A stretch of 64,000 nucleotides of DNA from Enoplolaimus lenunculus (taxonomy: Eukaryota; Nematoda; Enoplea; Enoplida; Thoracostomopsidae): the NCBI GenBank assembly GCA_030248215.1, contig JASANG010003648.1:1-64000 (forward strand), written 5' to 3'. Positions within the stretch are counted from its first letter, which is position 1. Each line of letters opens with the position of its first letter. This document shows, piece by piece, positions 49,401-59,154 of this stretch. The notes under the pieces were generated by a model. It ran no database searches. It was given only the letters and a program-made list of their open reading frames with translations, and was not told the origin of the DNA. Both the position numbers and the translations under genes were made by a program.

Positions 49401-52400
49401 GAAAAAACATGCTCGTACGTCGGTGTCACCAGCGGGAAGTTCGACGGCAGCGAAAGAACCACTGGTAGCGTCACAACAAAGATTGAACGAGCAAAGCGCG
49501 ACAGATGCAGGTTAGCTTAAGAACCAAAATGGGTTGCTTGGCAGTACCCGAATAGTAGTATACGTATACTATATATAATATAATTCTGGTGTATGGAGGA
49601 TGATTAATATTATAGTAGTTTTTGAATTTGTTAGGCATATAAGTTTAAATTGTTTAACGCAAGAATAAGATTTACATACTTGAATAGCAATAATACAATT
49701 GTATTTTATACAGTTTTATTTAACAGGGAGGGTATTCTTATTGTTTGTTGCACAGGCTATTGATGCTGATGTGTATGCGTTGCATGCGGTACGCAATTTT
49801 TTTAGCAATCTGTATGTGTCAGTGATGAGTACTTAGTTGGAATTGGTTAGCTATGTGTTTAGTGCTAGGTCAGATTATATCGAGTATCGATGCTGTTGTT
49901 TTGGTTTTCTAGCACAACAAAAACTTATCTAGTAGGTGCTTTCAAACTTTGTTGGTTGCATTTTTTTCTCAGATGAACATTTCGAGCGTAGCTAGCTTCA
50001 ACCAGCTTAGCGTAGTTTATAGTAGCCATGGGTAAGACGAAGAGCCAAGCTTAGTGTTGTGGTTACATTATTTGTGTTTATGAAAAATGGTGTTTTGTAC
50101 TTTAAATTATGTTTCATATAGTCGTAGAAAAGTTATAAACGCAGGCTACAATTTTTTAAGCTTAGGATGTTGCGTTTGCCAACCAACCCAAAAATGATTT
50201 ATTGGGTGTTTGTTTATTTGAAGTACGTATTGTTTCTGAAAAACAAAAGGTGTGCGTTATCGGCATATATGCACAATATTGACGCTTTTAGTATTTTAGG
50301 TTTTCCATCTTTAGTCTTTCTTATAACTTATGCGTGTTAATGTTAAATACAAGCTCACTTCATTTAAAATAATTGAGAAAATTAAGGCTAGTGCCAACAT
50401 GTGCTGTTTTGTTTAGCAATTACCGCAAAAACTGGGAAACGAAAAGACCAAGGTGGAGTTTTACACTAAAAATGATTAGGAAACCCATATAGCACATTTA
50501 AAATAACAGACCTAAGTTGATTGCCATAGTTGAAGCGGTAGCTATACACCAGGGTTCCAACCCGGAACTAGATTTTGTCGGAATCGGAATCAAATTTTTC
50601 TGTCGGAACCGGAATCGACTGCAGTATGCCTGTTTCCGTCACTGTTCACAGTTTCAGTTTGTTTATATAGAACACGGAATACACGTAACAACTTCAAATA
50701 TTTACGAAGAAAAAACCAACAGAATAATTGCAAATGAACGAAACAAAACGAAACAAGCAAAATTTAAGTTCAATCATCTTAAAAACTCATAACCGAAAAA
50801 TCAGAATTCCGGCATCGGAACAGCAGTCAGCCGGAATCGGAATCGGAAGTAAAATTTTGCCGGAATTTTAGCCGGTATCGGAATTCCGATGGAGCTCTGC
50901 TATACACCTATCAATCACTAACTGAGCGATATGTACTAAGTAGATTTGAGACGGTTGTACCTAAGTTTTAAGCTTGCTTGGACTACAACCAGTCATAGTT
51001 GAACTACATGTATTGAATGAAGTTTGGACATACCTGTGAAATAATTTAAAAAGTCCTAATTTAGGCTTAACTAGTTAAGGTAATATGCAAATTAGCTATT
51101 AGCTAGCTATTCAATTTTCGGCTTTGGTGGTTTGTAGGCATTTTATTCAGATTTCTCGCACCCGAAAACCCTTTAGTGTTTAATATGAATGCTTGTAATG
51201 TAACCGTAATAATCACTGAAATAATTTAAAAACTTAGGCATAACAAATTTAGGTAATATTGAAATTAGCTATTAGCTAACTATTCAGTGACAGGTTTTGG
51301 AGGTTTATAAACAATTTGTTTAGATTTCTCGAACCCAAAAACCCTTTAGTACAGAAATTAGATTGCTTGTCACCCCAATAATTAGTGAAATACCGTAAAA
51401 AGTCCTATTTTAGGTTTAACCAATTATACAAATTAGCCTGTAGCTAATAAACGGCTTAAAGTTTTAAAACCCTAATACGAGGTTAACACCCCAGGATAAT
51501 AAACTTTCAAACAAAAAAAATTATGAAAATTGGTTGAGTGATTCTTCTGATTCTTTTCGGACAGACGGACGGACATATACACTTTTCGACCCCCGTCTAC
51601 GAAACATAAAACGCTTCGCGAAATTCCGAGCTTCGCTCAGAATTTCGTTTGGCTCAATTAATATAGTATCGATAATACGTGTGTGAAAGTATGTTGTAAT
51701 GCTTGTATGTACTAAACTGACATGAAGAAATTTTTTAATGGCAGGTGAGTCTACTGTTGTAAATCCGGCACCTGGAATTTAGCGAAGTCACAAGGCGTTA
51801 TTTTTATATTTAAAAACTTTGCAAAATTAGGGGCTATGGTCATATTATCAAACAATTTTTGTTTAATAAGTAGTAATAGTACTTGGCGTTTTGGAAGACG
51901 CATAGTATCGGACGAAATTTTTGTTCAAAAAAACATCTGTACTGTATATATGCTGGTCACTATAATGTATACTTTATGCTTAATTTGTTGTCTTCAGGAG
52001 TCGAGAATAAAATACCACAACAAACTTCTGCGACAAAATTTGTGTGCCTGGAACCGATAAGCTCACCAGTAAGAATGATTTTAATCTTGCTTTCTATGTT
52101 TAGTATATTTTTATGAGTAGAAGCCGTTATTTTGTTTAATAGAAGGTGGTAAATTAAGCAAATAATGCTAAATTAGGCTCGTTTTTGGCTATTCTTTGTA
52201 TTAGGAAAGCACATTCATGGCAGCGTTGTGAAACTTACCACTGTTATACGCGTTACCTTACATTAAACGTAAACGCTTTGGTTTATGCTGAGTCGGTAAG
52301 TCTTGGTCTAAACCTAAGCGTGAATGTAGGTTAGGGAAGGAAAAGTGTATAAGAGTCATTTCCCCTTATGCAGTGATAGAGTATAATAAACAACTGACGT

Positions 52401-54466
52401 GTAGTTGGCGTACAGTATAAACGCATATCTTGAAAGTGAGTCAATTGGTAACAGAACATCACAGCTGCTCTGTTCCGTCCACCTAAAGTGAATATTTCAC
52501 TTCAAATGTACGCTTACGTTGGAATAAAACAATTTTCGTGCACGTTTGAAGTAGAGTTAATAATTTAGACGTAGTATTGGCAGTAAAACGTAACAATATT
52601 GTAGGCGGACGAAACCGCTGTGTCCGAGCGTGACGTAAAGCGTGTAGAACGCGCTGTCGCTCGTTTGGTCCGACAACAAGAAGCGAAATTTCAACGTCAA
52701 GCTGGTGAAATTCAACGGCGACTTCAAGAAATTGAAATTCGACGCGCGGAAGTTGAAGAACGCGGCAGCGCGATTGAAAAGACGTTACGATCAGGCAAGT
52801 AGAGCATATGTGGTTTATGGTATAAGTATTGATGTTTTCAAGCTAAGGTCTGTAGTGCAGTGCAGTTGAATATAAGGCACCGGTATAGGATTAGGATCCA
52901 CCTCCGGTGTTTCAATTTGTCGGTTAATGTAACTTCGTGATTGATGTTCGGTACCCGCTTGCTTTCTTGCTAGCACAGAATTACATAATATTGTACTTTC
53001 TAGGATTATGACCGTGGATTTGTTTGAAGTATTCACGAATGCTTAAAGATTAACATTTATTGTCTATATTTCTAGACCCAACTAATAAAGAAATGCTGCA
53101 AAACTGGTTAACGCTAATCAATGAAAAGAACGGACTGTTTCGATTGGAAGCTGATCTCAACATGCAGTGAGTTTCATTTTATCAGTACCTTGTGCCCACT
53201 TCTAATATGAATAAGGACCAAATTTTAAAAATGAATAAATGTTTGCGTAATATCTTCAAAAATCATTAAGGTATTAAATGCCGTACCGGAATCTATGGTC
53301 TGGTTGAGACGTTTGTGCAAAATTCAACGGAAAATTTTCCTGATTCCATTGAACAGTGTCTACCCCTCCACTAGCAATATTCTTGGTATTAGTACTGGTT
53401 ACGTACTAGTTATCATTTTGAAATAGCAGTGGTTGTTATTTCGTTTTAGGCGACGAGAACTTGAGCTTGAAAAGGAACACACTCAACTGCAACAAGTGTA
53501 CCGTACCAGTTTATCGATTCCGGCAAAAGATAAAACTTTGTCAGATATTGAGTCAGAAAAAACAATATTACAAAGAATGCTCGCAGTACTTACCGAACGT
53601 GATCAATTAATCAAACAGATGGAGATAGAAAGGAAAAAGTAAGCATGTGAATGAGGTGTAGTTCGCTGATATTGATAGACCTTGTCACGATTTGGCCCTT
53701 TTGCTACAGGTCGGAATATTTTTGAGGCATGTACGCAACAGGTTTGCATCCAATTCTTGCAGTGCATAAAATAACGCGCATTACATTTCACTCAGGGTAC
53801 AACCAGAGGTCTGTCTCCGGCTCCAGTAGAATTTCTGTCGGAGGTTCCCGCAATTTCGGCAGTGTAATTTTTCATAATTTTATAATTGTATTGTTCGATC
53901 CGGTTGGTTTTAACTTTTATTATAATTAATGAAGAATTTCGTGATTTTTAAAAATAAGCCTAAAACCAAAATTTTAGGCAACACTTAATTTCTGTTCTAA
54001 AATTAGACAATTAAACATTATTTTATCTGCCTGGTTTTCAGGGTGTAGCCGGATATACGTCTCCAGTAAAAACCGGTGTCCGCTGAGTTCTGTTAATTTT
54101 ACGCTCAAAATTAGTTATAGATCACTTATATGTGGCGATTTTTCATTACAGAAATGCTGCAATATTGTTCGACATAAAATAAACCAAACTGTAGAAAGTC
54201 GCGTGAATTTGCACGCATCAAAATAAAATACCTTGCCATCTTTTATACTTCAATATTCGTTTCCCATTTTCGTTATTTTACAACTCTTACATCTCTCTTT
54301 GGCATCTACATATTAATTTTATGCACTATATTATGGCGAGTTTGTTTTCAGCGAAGATGATGCAAATACCGAAATTGAAAAGGTGCTTGAAGCAAAAGGT
54401 TTTGCTTATGCCAACTTTGATCCTGTTTTTCTCAGCCGACAACCAGAACAAGAAACAGATGTCTAG
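31243..54466 (+). CDS. MICAL: MICAL: F-actin methionine monooxygenase with CH, LIM and bMERB domains, 22 coding exons
   Basis: FAD- and NADPH-dependent enzyme that oxidises actin methionines and disassembles filaments downstream of semaphorin/plexin and Rab signals. Exons: 31243-31382, 31571-31679, 33228-33322, 33925-34037, 35281-35397, 35611-35712, 36351-36452, 36887-37041, 38571-38684, 40916-41059, 41292-41663, 42120-42401, 43660-45298, 45657-46133, 47175-47806, 48282-48867, 49223-49510, 51998-52068, 52605-52794, 53076-53166, 53450-53638, 54352-54466. Every phase matches; the CDS is 6,123 nt, 2,040 residues, close to vertebrate MICAL3 in size. Start [14 protein letters not shown]; end [11 protein letters not shown] long acidic Ser-rich region lies between LIM and bMERB. 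Intron 19 uses a GC donor; the exon 11 donor (GTTTTG) is weak. Introns carry at least seven transposons. Intact and probably the only MICAL-type gene visible here. Confidence 0.96.
32116..33172. mobile_element. Long CCGGATATCCGG element in MICAL intron 2
   Basis: About 1,057 bp, from CAGGATAATCTAATATTCGG to CCGGATATCCGGTCGCACCC plus TG. Its middle matches 21501-22712 and 23880-24657. No protein frame and no clear target duplication. It ends 56 bp before exon 3. Confidence 0.6.
33454..33831. mobile_element. hAT-like MITE, CCGGTTCCGG family, MICAL intron 3
   Basis: 378 bp, ends CAGGGTGCAACCGGAATTCC and AATTCCGGTTGCACCCTG. Flanks CTAGTAAC (33446-33453) and CTATTAAC (33832-33839) form an 8-bp duplication with one mismatch. 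Nearly identical to 40138-40534. Confidence 0.9.
34125..34940 (+). pseudogene. Coding-like relic of unknown family in MICAL intron 4
   Basis: One reading phase stays open over about 816 bp apart from a few breaks, with coding-like composition and two close cysteine pairs ([19 protein letters not shown]). Further on are [15 protein letters not shown] and [18 protein letters not shown]. Just downstream is an AACAACAACAAAGCAACAAC stretch, comparable to that after the LINE at 29230. I do not recognise the family; a decayed transposon C-terminus with a zinc motif is the likeliest reading. It is not a MICAL exon. Confidence 0.4.
37204..38037. mobile_element. C-rich element with imperfect inverted ends, MICAL intron 8
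   Basis: About 834 bp. The left end CCTCTGGCTTTTCCACAG is mirrored by CTGTGGAGAAGCCAGAAC on the right. Both flanks of the interior hold repeated CCCCCCAGCAAAA- and CCCCCCAGGAAA-type modules, so the - strand carries many G6 runs. The centre (37390-37860) is AT-rich. No protein frame. Confidence 0.5.
38067..38490. mobile_element. hAT-like MITE, GCCGAT family, MICAL intron 8
   Basis: 424 bp, from TAGAAATGTGCCTATACC to AATCGGCACATCCCTA, with internal GATGCCGATACC-type hexamer runs at both ends. Exact 8-bp target duplication ATCCTAAA at 38059-38066 and 38491-38498. Confidence 0.9.
39541..40688. mobile_element. ATTGAGCGAAGCT inverted-repeat element, MICAL intron 9
   Basis: Runs from ATTGAGGAAAGCGAG to AGCTTCGCTCAAT, with the same CCGTCTGTCCGTCCG run, the same TTTGCATATTAGC subrepeats and the same outer GTAGTCCCACTACGACTGG flank as 3613-4499. 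Its length is inflated by the MITE inserted at 40138-40534. Confidence 0.7.
40138..40534. mobile_element. hAT-like MITE, CCGGTTCCGG family, inserted in another repeat
   Basis: 397 bp, ends CAGGGTGCAACCGGAATTCC and CCGGTTGCACCCTG, with an exact 8-bp duplication GTTAATAG at 40130-40137 and 40535-40542. The duplicated host bases belong to the element at 39541-40688, so this insertion came later. Confidence 0.92.
41713..42041. mobile_element. hAT-like MITE, CAGGGTTCC family, MICAL intron 11
   Basis: 329 bp, starts CAGGCTTCCACCGGAATT and ends TTCCTGTTGGAACCCTT. Exact 8-bp duplication GTATTTAG at 41705-41712 and 42042-42049. It lies 79 bp from exon 12. Confidence 0.88.
42844..43236. mobile_element. 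hAT-like MITE, GCCGAT family, MICAL intron 12
   Basis: 393 bp, starts TAGGAATGTGCCGATTAATC and ends GGTATCGGCACATCCCTA. Exact 8-bp duplication TTTAACAT at 42836-42843 and 43237-43244. Opposite in orientation to the copy at 38067. Confidence 0.92.
43381..43471. repeat. (TA)n microsatellite, about 90 bp
   Basis: Uninterrupted TA dinucleotide in MICAL intron 12, 190 bp before exon 13. The long TyrIle open frame over it is an artefact. Confidence 0.98.
44692..44880 (+). other. MICAL LIM domain (residues 960-1022)
   Basis: All zinc ligands are present: C-x2-C-x17-H-x2-C-x2-C-x2-C-x25-C-x2-H, starting at Cys962 ([18 protein letters not shown]). The spacing before the last Cys is longer than the usual 16-23, through an insertion around [10 protein letters not shown] proline-rich PPPVPPKL precedes it. 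Confidence 0.93.
46282..46712. mobile_element. hAT-like MITE with TTGCACAC subrepeats, MICAL intron 14
   Basis: 431 bp, ends CAGGGTTTTTTGTGCAAAA and TTTGAAAAAACCCTG. Both flanks of the interior carry about 21-bp units (ACTTAATTTTGCACACCTAG) at 46305-46395 and 46640-46692. Flanked by TTCCAAC at 46275-46281 and 46713-46719, a 7-bp duplication that may be an 8-bp one with a loss. Confidence 0.8.
47807..47886 (+). repeat. (GTTT)n microsatellite beginning at a splice donor
   Basis: The exon 15 donor GAGCAG|GTTCGTTCGTTTG runs straight into a TTTG tetranucleotide array ending at about 47886. The donor lacks the usual AAGT, so splicing here may be weak or the exon may extend through the repeat, which stays open for 33 codons. 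Confidence 0.75.
50550..50899. mobile_element. hAT-like MITE, CAGGGTTCC family, MICAL intron 17
   Basis: 350 bp, starts CAGGGTTCCAACCCGGAAC and ends TTCCGATGGAGCTCTG. Exact 8-bp duplication CTATACAC at 50542-50549 and 50900-50907. Confidence 0.9.
51012..51639. mobile_element. ATTGAGCGAAGCT inverted-repeat element, MICAL intron 17, reverse orientation
   Basis: Runs from ATTGAATGAAGTTTGG to GAGCTTCGCTCAG and contains the reverse-complement CGGACAGACGGACGGACAT run and AGCTATTAGCTAACTATTC subrepeats seen in the other copies. Confidence 0.65.
52795..53075 (+). other. GC-AG intron in MICAL (intron 19)
   Basis: The donor is TCAG|GCAAGT, the textbook GC-donor consensus, and the acceptor is TTTCTAG. 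Only this junction continues the frame (S-D-P-T-N-K-E-M). Using the next GT, four bases on, gives an immediate stop. Confidence 0.85.
53793..53925. mobile_element. Partial CAGGGTACAAC-family repeat, MICAL intron 21
   Basis: Left end CAGGGTACAACCAGAGGTCTG, the same as at 9146 and 10123; no matching right end found. A different CAGGGTGTAGCCGGATATAC end lies at 54039. Confidence 0.45.
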
Positions 54467-54562
54467 CGACGGCTTTCACCGCTCTCAGGCAGTGACTCTG
54501 TTTGCTCTCGCCGCGATCATCAAAGATATATGTGTTATGAATAGAAATTAACGTTTTTGCTA

Positions 54563-54568
54563 AATAAA
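54563..54568 (+). promoter_or_regulatory. Candidate MICAL polyadenylation signal (AATAAA)
   Basis: AATAAA 97 bp after the MICAL stop, followed by a T-rich stretch (TTTTGTTATTG). Position only. Confidence 0.6.
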
Positions 54569-54569
54569 A

Positions 54570-57376
54570 TTTTGTTATTGCAAATTTTCAACTTGCATTT
54601 TTCGCTATAGAGCGGTCTTGCAGCGTACGATAACGTAGAATACAGAATACATTTCTTAAGTGTATCTGAACAGAAACTGCAGATATTACAAGTCGGTTGA
54701 TTTTTCTATCAGAGCCGGTACTAAGCAGACTAGCGGTAATTCAGATAAAGTGAAAATGCGTGACATGTATTCAGCCAGTTAGCTGCTCTGCTCCGATACC
54801 TCAACCCAATATCACTTTAATGCTGACTGCGCCGAGAGTGAAACTGTAGTTTTCGCTGCCTGATCGATCATGCATTAGTTGTAGCTTCATTTACTATTGG
54901 CCCCACATGATCATTTTAAGACCTGAGACGAAATATTTATACACCATTTTTAGCACGCAAGACTTTCCAAAATGTAAAATTATTGTATAAATCTGCTATA
55001 CCTAAACAACTCAGGTTGAGCCATGAATTGCCATAGGCAACTATACAAATTAACCTTCCTTTGGATGTGTGCCGCTGATGTATAAAATAAACTTTCCTTT
55101 GGATGTGTACCGCTGATGTATAAAATAAACTTTCCTTTGGATGTGTACCGCTGATGTATAAAATATACAAACGTGCTAACAGTTTGTAAAGCAAACGTTG
55201 AAACCGGTACACGAAAACAAATTCCGTATCTCGGTTTTTGCCGGGTAACATCTAATCTGATCCAATGTATAACTTTGAAACTATTAAAATAGCTTTGTTT
55301 TCCGGTCTAGTGGCGAATGTTAACGTTTGGAAATAGGTTTTTTAAACTCTGCCGTACGCTCAGCGGCACGAAATACCTATGTTGTAAAAAGATTACTTGC
55401 CCGTAAGTATTAAAATATAGTTATCTATGATGACCTGTTGAGGTTGATATGTTATAAAAACTTATTTTGAAATGCCGGTTGAAATGTTTGGCTCGCGGTG
55501 ATTATTTTTTGGCCTTCTGACAATATAGCTTGTTTTGTATTTGCAATCGGTAATTTACTAAAAATGTATACCTATTTGTGCTGCTAGATTGTTTTTTCCC
55601 AACTCAAGCCAGTATGACGCTGCGCTTAGAAGCTAGGCGTCGAGTTGAAATTCACATTCAAGTACCGAGGTAAATTATGGCTTTTACGTTTTAAGTTTAG
55701 GCTCTTGTACGCTTATCGTCATAGGCTTATGCTTAAGTTTAAGTAAAAGGTTGGTTATCTAAGCCTCAATTTTAAATGTTGGTGAAATGCTCAAGAGTCA
55801 AATTGTTATACTTATCTGCACCGTTTCAAAGGTAGCGAAAATAATTTATTGCCATGCATGCCAAATTTATAAATCAGACAAGATGCATGTTATACAGGAA
55901 ATTTAACTATTAGTAGGAATGAGCAGGCTGGCGGATTAAACGTTATATGTATTAAAAACTTAAATTCAGTGACTGTTTCTGAAATCGTACTTAATTATTT
56001 ACTTAAGTTTTGCTCAAGTACTTACATAAGTCATTGACTTAACTAAATGCTTAACATTTCGGATAAAAATAGGAAATTGCACATTATACGTTTGTGTGCT
56101 GTAACAAGGAAGCCGTAGATTCGTTTTATCCTAAAGAAGCGGTTATAATTAAGCACGGTTTCAGAAACTCAGCCAATGTTGGCATGTTTCATATTGTGTT
56201 AATTTTTCAGTATTTTGAACTGAGCGGTATTTGTTTATATTAGCGTTAAAACTTTTCAAACGGTTAAGCATCCTTGATTGTAAACTCGTCTCGGTATGTG
56301 ACTTAATACAAAATCAGTTTGCTTATGGGATTTGGAATTTCATACCAACAAGGCAGACGGACATTTCGATGTTGTGAAGACACTGTGTGTAAAATACAAA
56401 ACGCTGTTCTCGTTTTGAAGAAAGTGTTCATATTGACGCTAAAAACGCCTTGACAAACATTTAAATGCGTTTTCGTGATAGCATTTTACTACACAAACGA
56501 TTCAAGTCTGCATTTTTGGTTTTGCGAAAAAACGTTCTAAAAGTTGCTGTTCCAAACGCGAAAAGCGTTTTAAAATAGCGTTTTATTTCTAACACGAATT
56601 TTAAAAGAAACTTAGTGTGTGTGTGCTGATATTAAGTGTAAATCGTATATTCATTGTAATTACTTTACGGTATAATTTTGTTCAATCGTATAGCAACTAT
56701 TGTACCGTTTATATGAATTATTCATTTAGTAATGGTATATATTTTGTAAAACATTTATTGTGAGTTTACTACAACATTATAATTTATTTTTTGGCAGGAA
56801 ATTGTATTTTTGTTTTGTACAACTGTAACTGGTTTTTGTAGTAATCTGAGCCAGAAGTACAGGTCTGTCGTTAATGTATATACGGATATCTGTATGCATT
56901 TTGTCAGAATACAGAAAATTTACACTCTAATCAGCGGTGTATACAAAGACACGACAGGGTGATATATCCACCGAAATATTTCGATAGATAATAAAAACAT
57001 AATCGCTACCACCAATTGTAAAATATTTCTAGTTTGGTGTGATTTTATTGTTCCTTAAGTTTGGCAGCAAATAACGTTCGATTCGCAATTACACTAAAAA
57101 TTTGACTTAGAACAATGATAGTTTCAAATTTAGTGTCGACTTATTTATTACTTTCAATGGGAGGTTGATTTCTTCGTGCGTTTGAGGAACGTCGCACTTG
57201 TGTTTGGGAGTCCCTAACTCTTGATGCATATCTGATTTTTATATTTAGTATGAATATGCTTTAGTGATCTGTGATTTATGCAACATTTTTTTCAGCATTT
57301 ATATAGAATTTATATGCTTGAAGTGTGAATTTAAATATATGCGTACTACGTACCTGTGTGTTGCTACTTTGAAATT
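54570..57376. other. Intergenic stretch downstream of MICAL
   Basis: No gene recognised; open frames are short and without family resemblance. The only clear structure is the 38-bp tandem repeat at 55054-55166. Confidence 0.5.
55054..55166. repeat. Three tandem copies of a 38-bp unit
   Basis: The word CCTTTGGATGTGT followed by CCGCTGATGTATAAAATA repeats with 38-bp spacing (TTGGATGTGT at 55061, 55099 and 55137), nearly identical. Confidence 0.9.
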
Positions 57377-57555
57377 GGCCAATGTTACTTTAAGGGGCGT
57401 AACAGTAGATTAAACGTATTCCTAAGCCTACGGCTAAGCGTTGCAAAAATGTGTTCCTAAGCGTAAGCCTAAGCAAAAAAATATAATCTAGAATCTAAAT
57501 CTACTCTTTTATAGACCCACCAGAAACCTGGACGCCCTTTAAAGTAACATGGGCC
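57377..57555. mobile_element. Small hAT-like MITE with ATGTTACTTTAAGGG ends
   Basis: 179 bp, ends GGCCAATGTTACTTTAAGGG and CCCTTTAAAGTAACATGGGCC-type. Exact 8-bp duplication TTGAAATT at 57369-57376 and 57556-57563. The interior is mostly CTAAGCCTAAG-type sequence. Relatives are at 61312-61494 and about 26860-26995. Confidence 0.88.
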
Positions 57556-58434
57556 TTGAAATTTATCAAGATTTGTTGCAGTTATCTTGCTATCTTGCAT
57601 AGCGTTCGACCGTTCAGTGAAAAATACCTAAGCCGGATCCTGAGCCGAGGGAGAAGCAAAATTAGTTATGGAAAATGATGTTATATTTAATTTTAATTCA
57701 AAGTAACTTTGTAACATGTGGCCAAACAAATTGTTCTTTTTAAGTGTTTTTTGAGAAATATCTATATATAAGAGCTACCAAACTTACCTTAATGTTAAAA
57801 ACAAACTCATTTAAGGGTGCAACTTTTACTTATAAAAATACGAAAACTTTCACTGCCGAATATACCGTATGCTCCGCCAAAAATTGTACCGGAGCATGCG
57901 GTCGATTTTACGACGTTTCACAAGCAGACCTTTGCTTGTGTCCTGCTGTCTTGCATTAACAAGCAGGTGATATGAGATATATATGGTAAAAATGATTGCT
58001 GAACTTGACACAACTAAGGTTACTAGTTTGGCATTAATGAATTGTTTACTGTTGTGGATTTGGGGGGGGGGGGCGACAGCCGCATCCTGCCTACGGCTGC
58101 CTGAACATGCGGATGGTTCATGGGGCGGCAGTACTCCTGAGAACTTAATTAAAGTAATTTTTTTTGCGTGGGGAAGGTATGCATTTCTTTGTGGGGGAAC
58201 TCAACAGTGCCATCAATTTAACGGTCATACTGTGTATGCTGATTAGTGATGGGCATCGGATATTTTTTTCATATCCGAATATTTAGCAATTCTTGCCGAA
58301 TATTTATCAGTATATCCGAAATTAAATTTACATTTCGGATATCCGAAACTCGATTTTGCGCTTTTTGGGTTTGCGAACCTCAATTTTCGTTGCTTAAGCA
58401 TATGTTTGTACTTGTTCTAACGAAGTGCCCTTCT

Positions 58435-59154
58435 GGAGTTCACGTTATAAATGGTGCAGCTGGGTCACATTTTGTCACGTTATATATATTTGGTAACATT
58501 TTGTCTGCGATGTAACCCAATATGATATTCCAAAAACATTGCTCGTCTGCAAACATCAGGTATCGGTCGCGTTTTGTCTTGCAATATCATATGCTATTCC
58601 CTACATTGTCGGTCAATATCATATGATCATTCGAAAAATGGCTACTGAGTCAGTTGCATAACTAGGTTGCTTATGGTGGAATATCATATCATACTAACAG
58701 ACATGCGCCGTTAGTATCATATGATATTACGAGACAATGTAAATAACAATACTAATAATATGGCGGGAAATTTAAATTGTGGCATGAAAATTTAAAATTT
58801 GGCGCGAAAATAAAATTTGGCAGGAAAATTTAAATTTTGGCAGGAAAATTCAAATTTTGGCGGATTGTCTTATAATTATGTCTTAAACTACTTTATGGAA
58901 TATCATATGATACTCCAAATCCGTGTTGCTGAATATCATATCATATATGTTGTTAATTTAGGATATATGATATTCATGACATTCGAACACTTGTAATGTT
59001 GAGATAACATTTGTACCCGTGCTTTGTATAGCGATATCACATGATATTCCACATTTGTCTGTCTGTATCATATGATGGTAACAAAAATTTATGTTGCTGT
59101 CGAATCAACATATGACAAAACGTGACCCGACTGCCCCAGCTATAACGTGAACCC
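58435..59154. mobile_element. ATCATATGAT-rich element with about 40-bp inverted ends, complete copy
   Basis: The left end GAGTTCACGTTATAAATGG is mirrored by TATAACGTGAACCCC on the right, and the next block (GGGTCACATTTTGTCA) is also mirrored. The interior has many ATCATATGATA palindromes and about 20-bp AAATTTTGGCAGGAAAATT units (58755-58865). The truncated inverse copy is at 12442-13025. A relic beginning TAGTGATGGGCATCGGATA abuts it on the left (58246-58434). Confidence 0.75.

Larger units (their letters stand above)
52605..54463 (+). other. MICAL bMERB (DUF3585) Rab-binding coiled coil (exons 19-22)
   Basis: Residues about 1847-2040. Long charged helices: [91 protein letters not shown]. 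In vertebrate MICALs this domain binds Rab8-family GTPases and restrains the enzyme. Confidence 0.92.

Noticed and set aside
57744-58515. Three consecutive short open frames on the + strand
   Set aside because: No conserved motif; includes a homopolymer G run and transposon ends.
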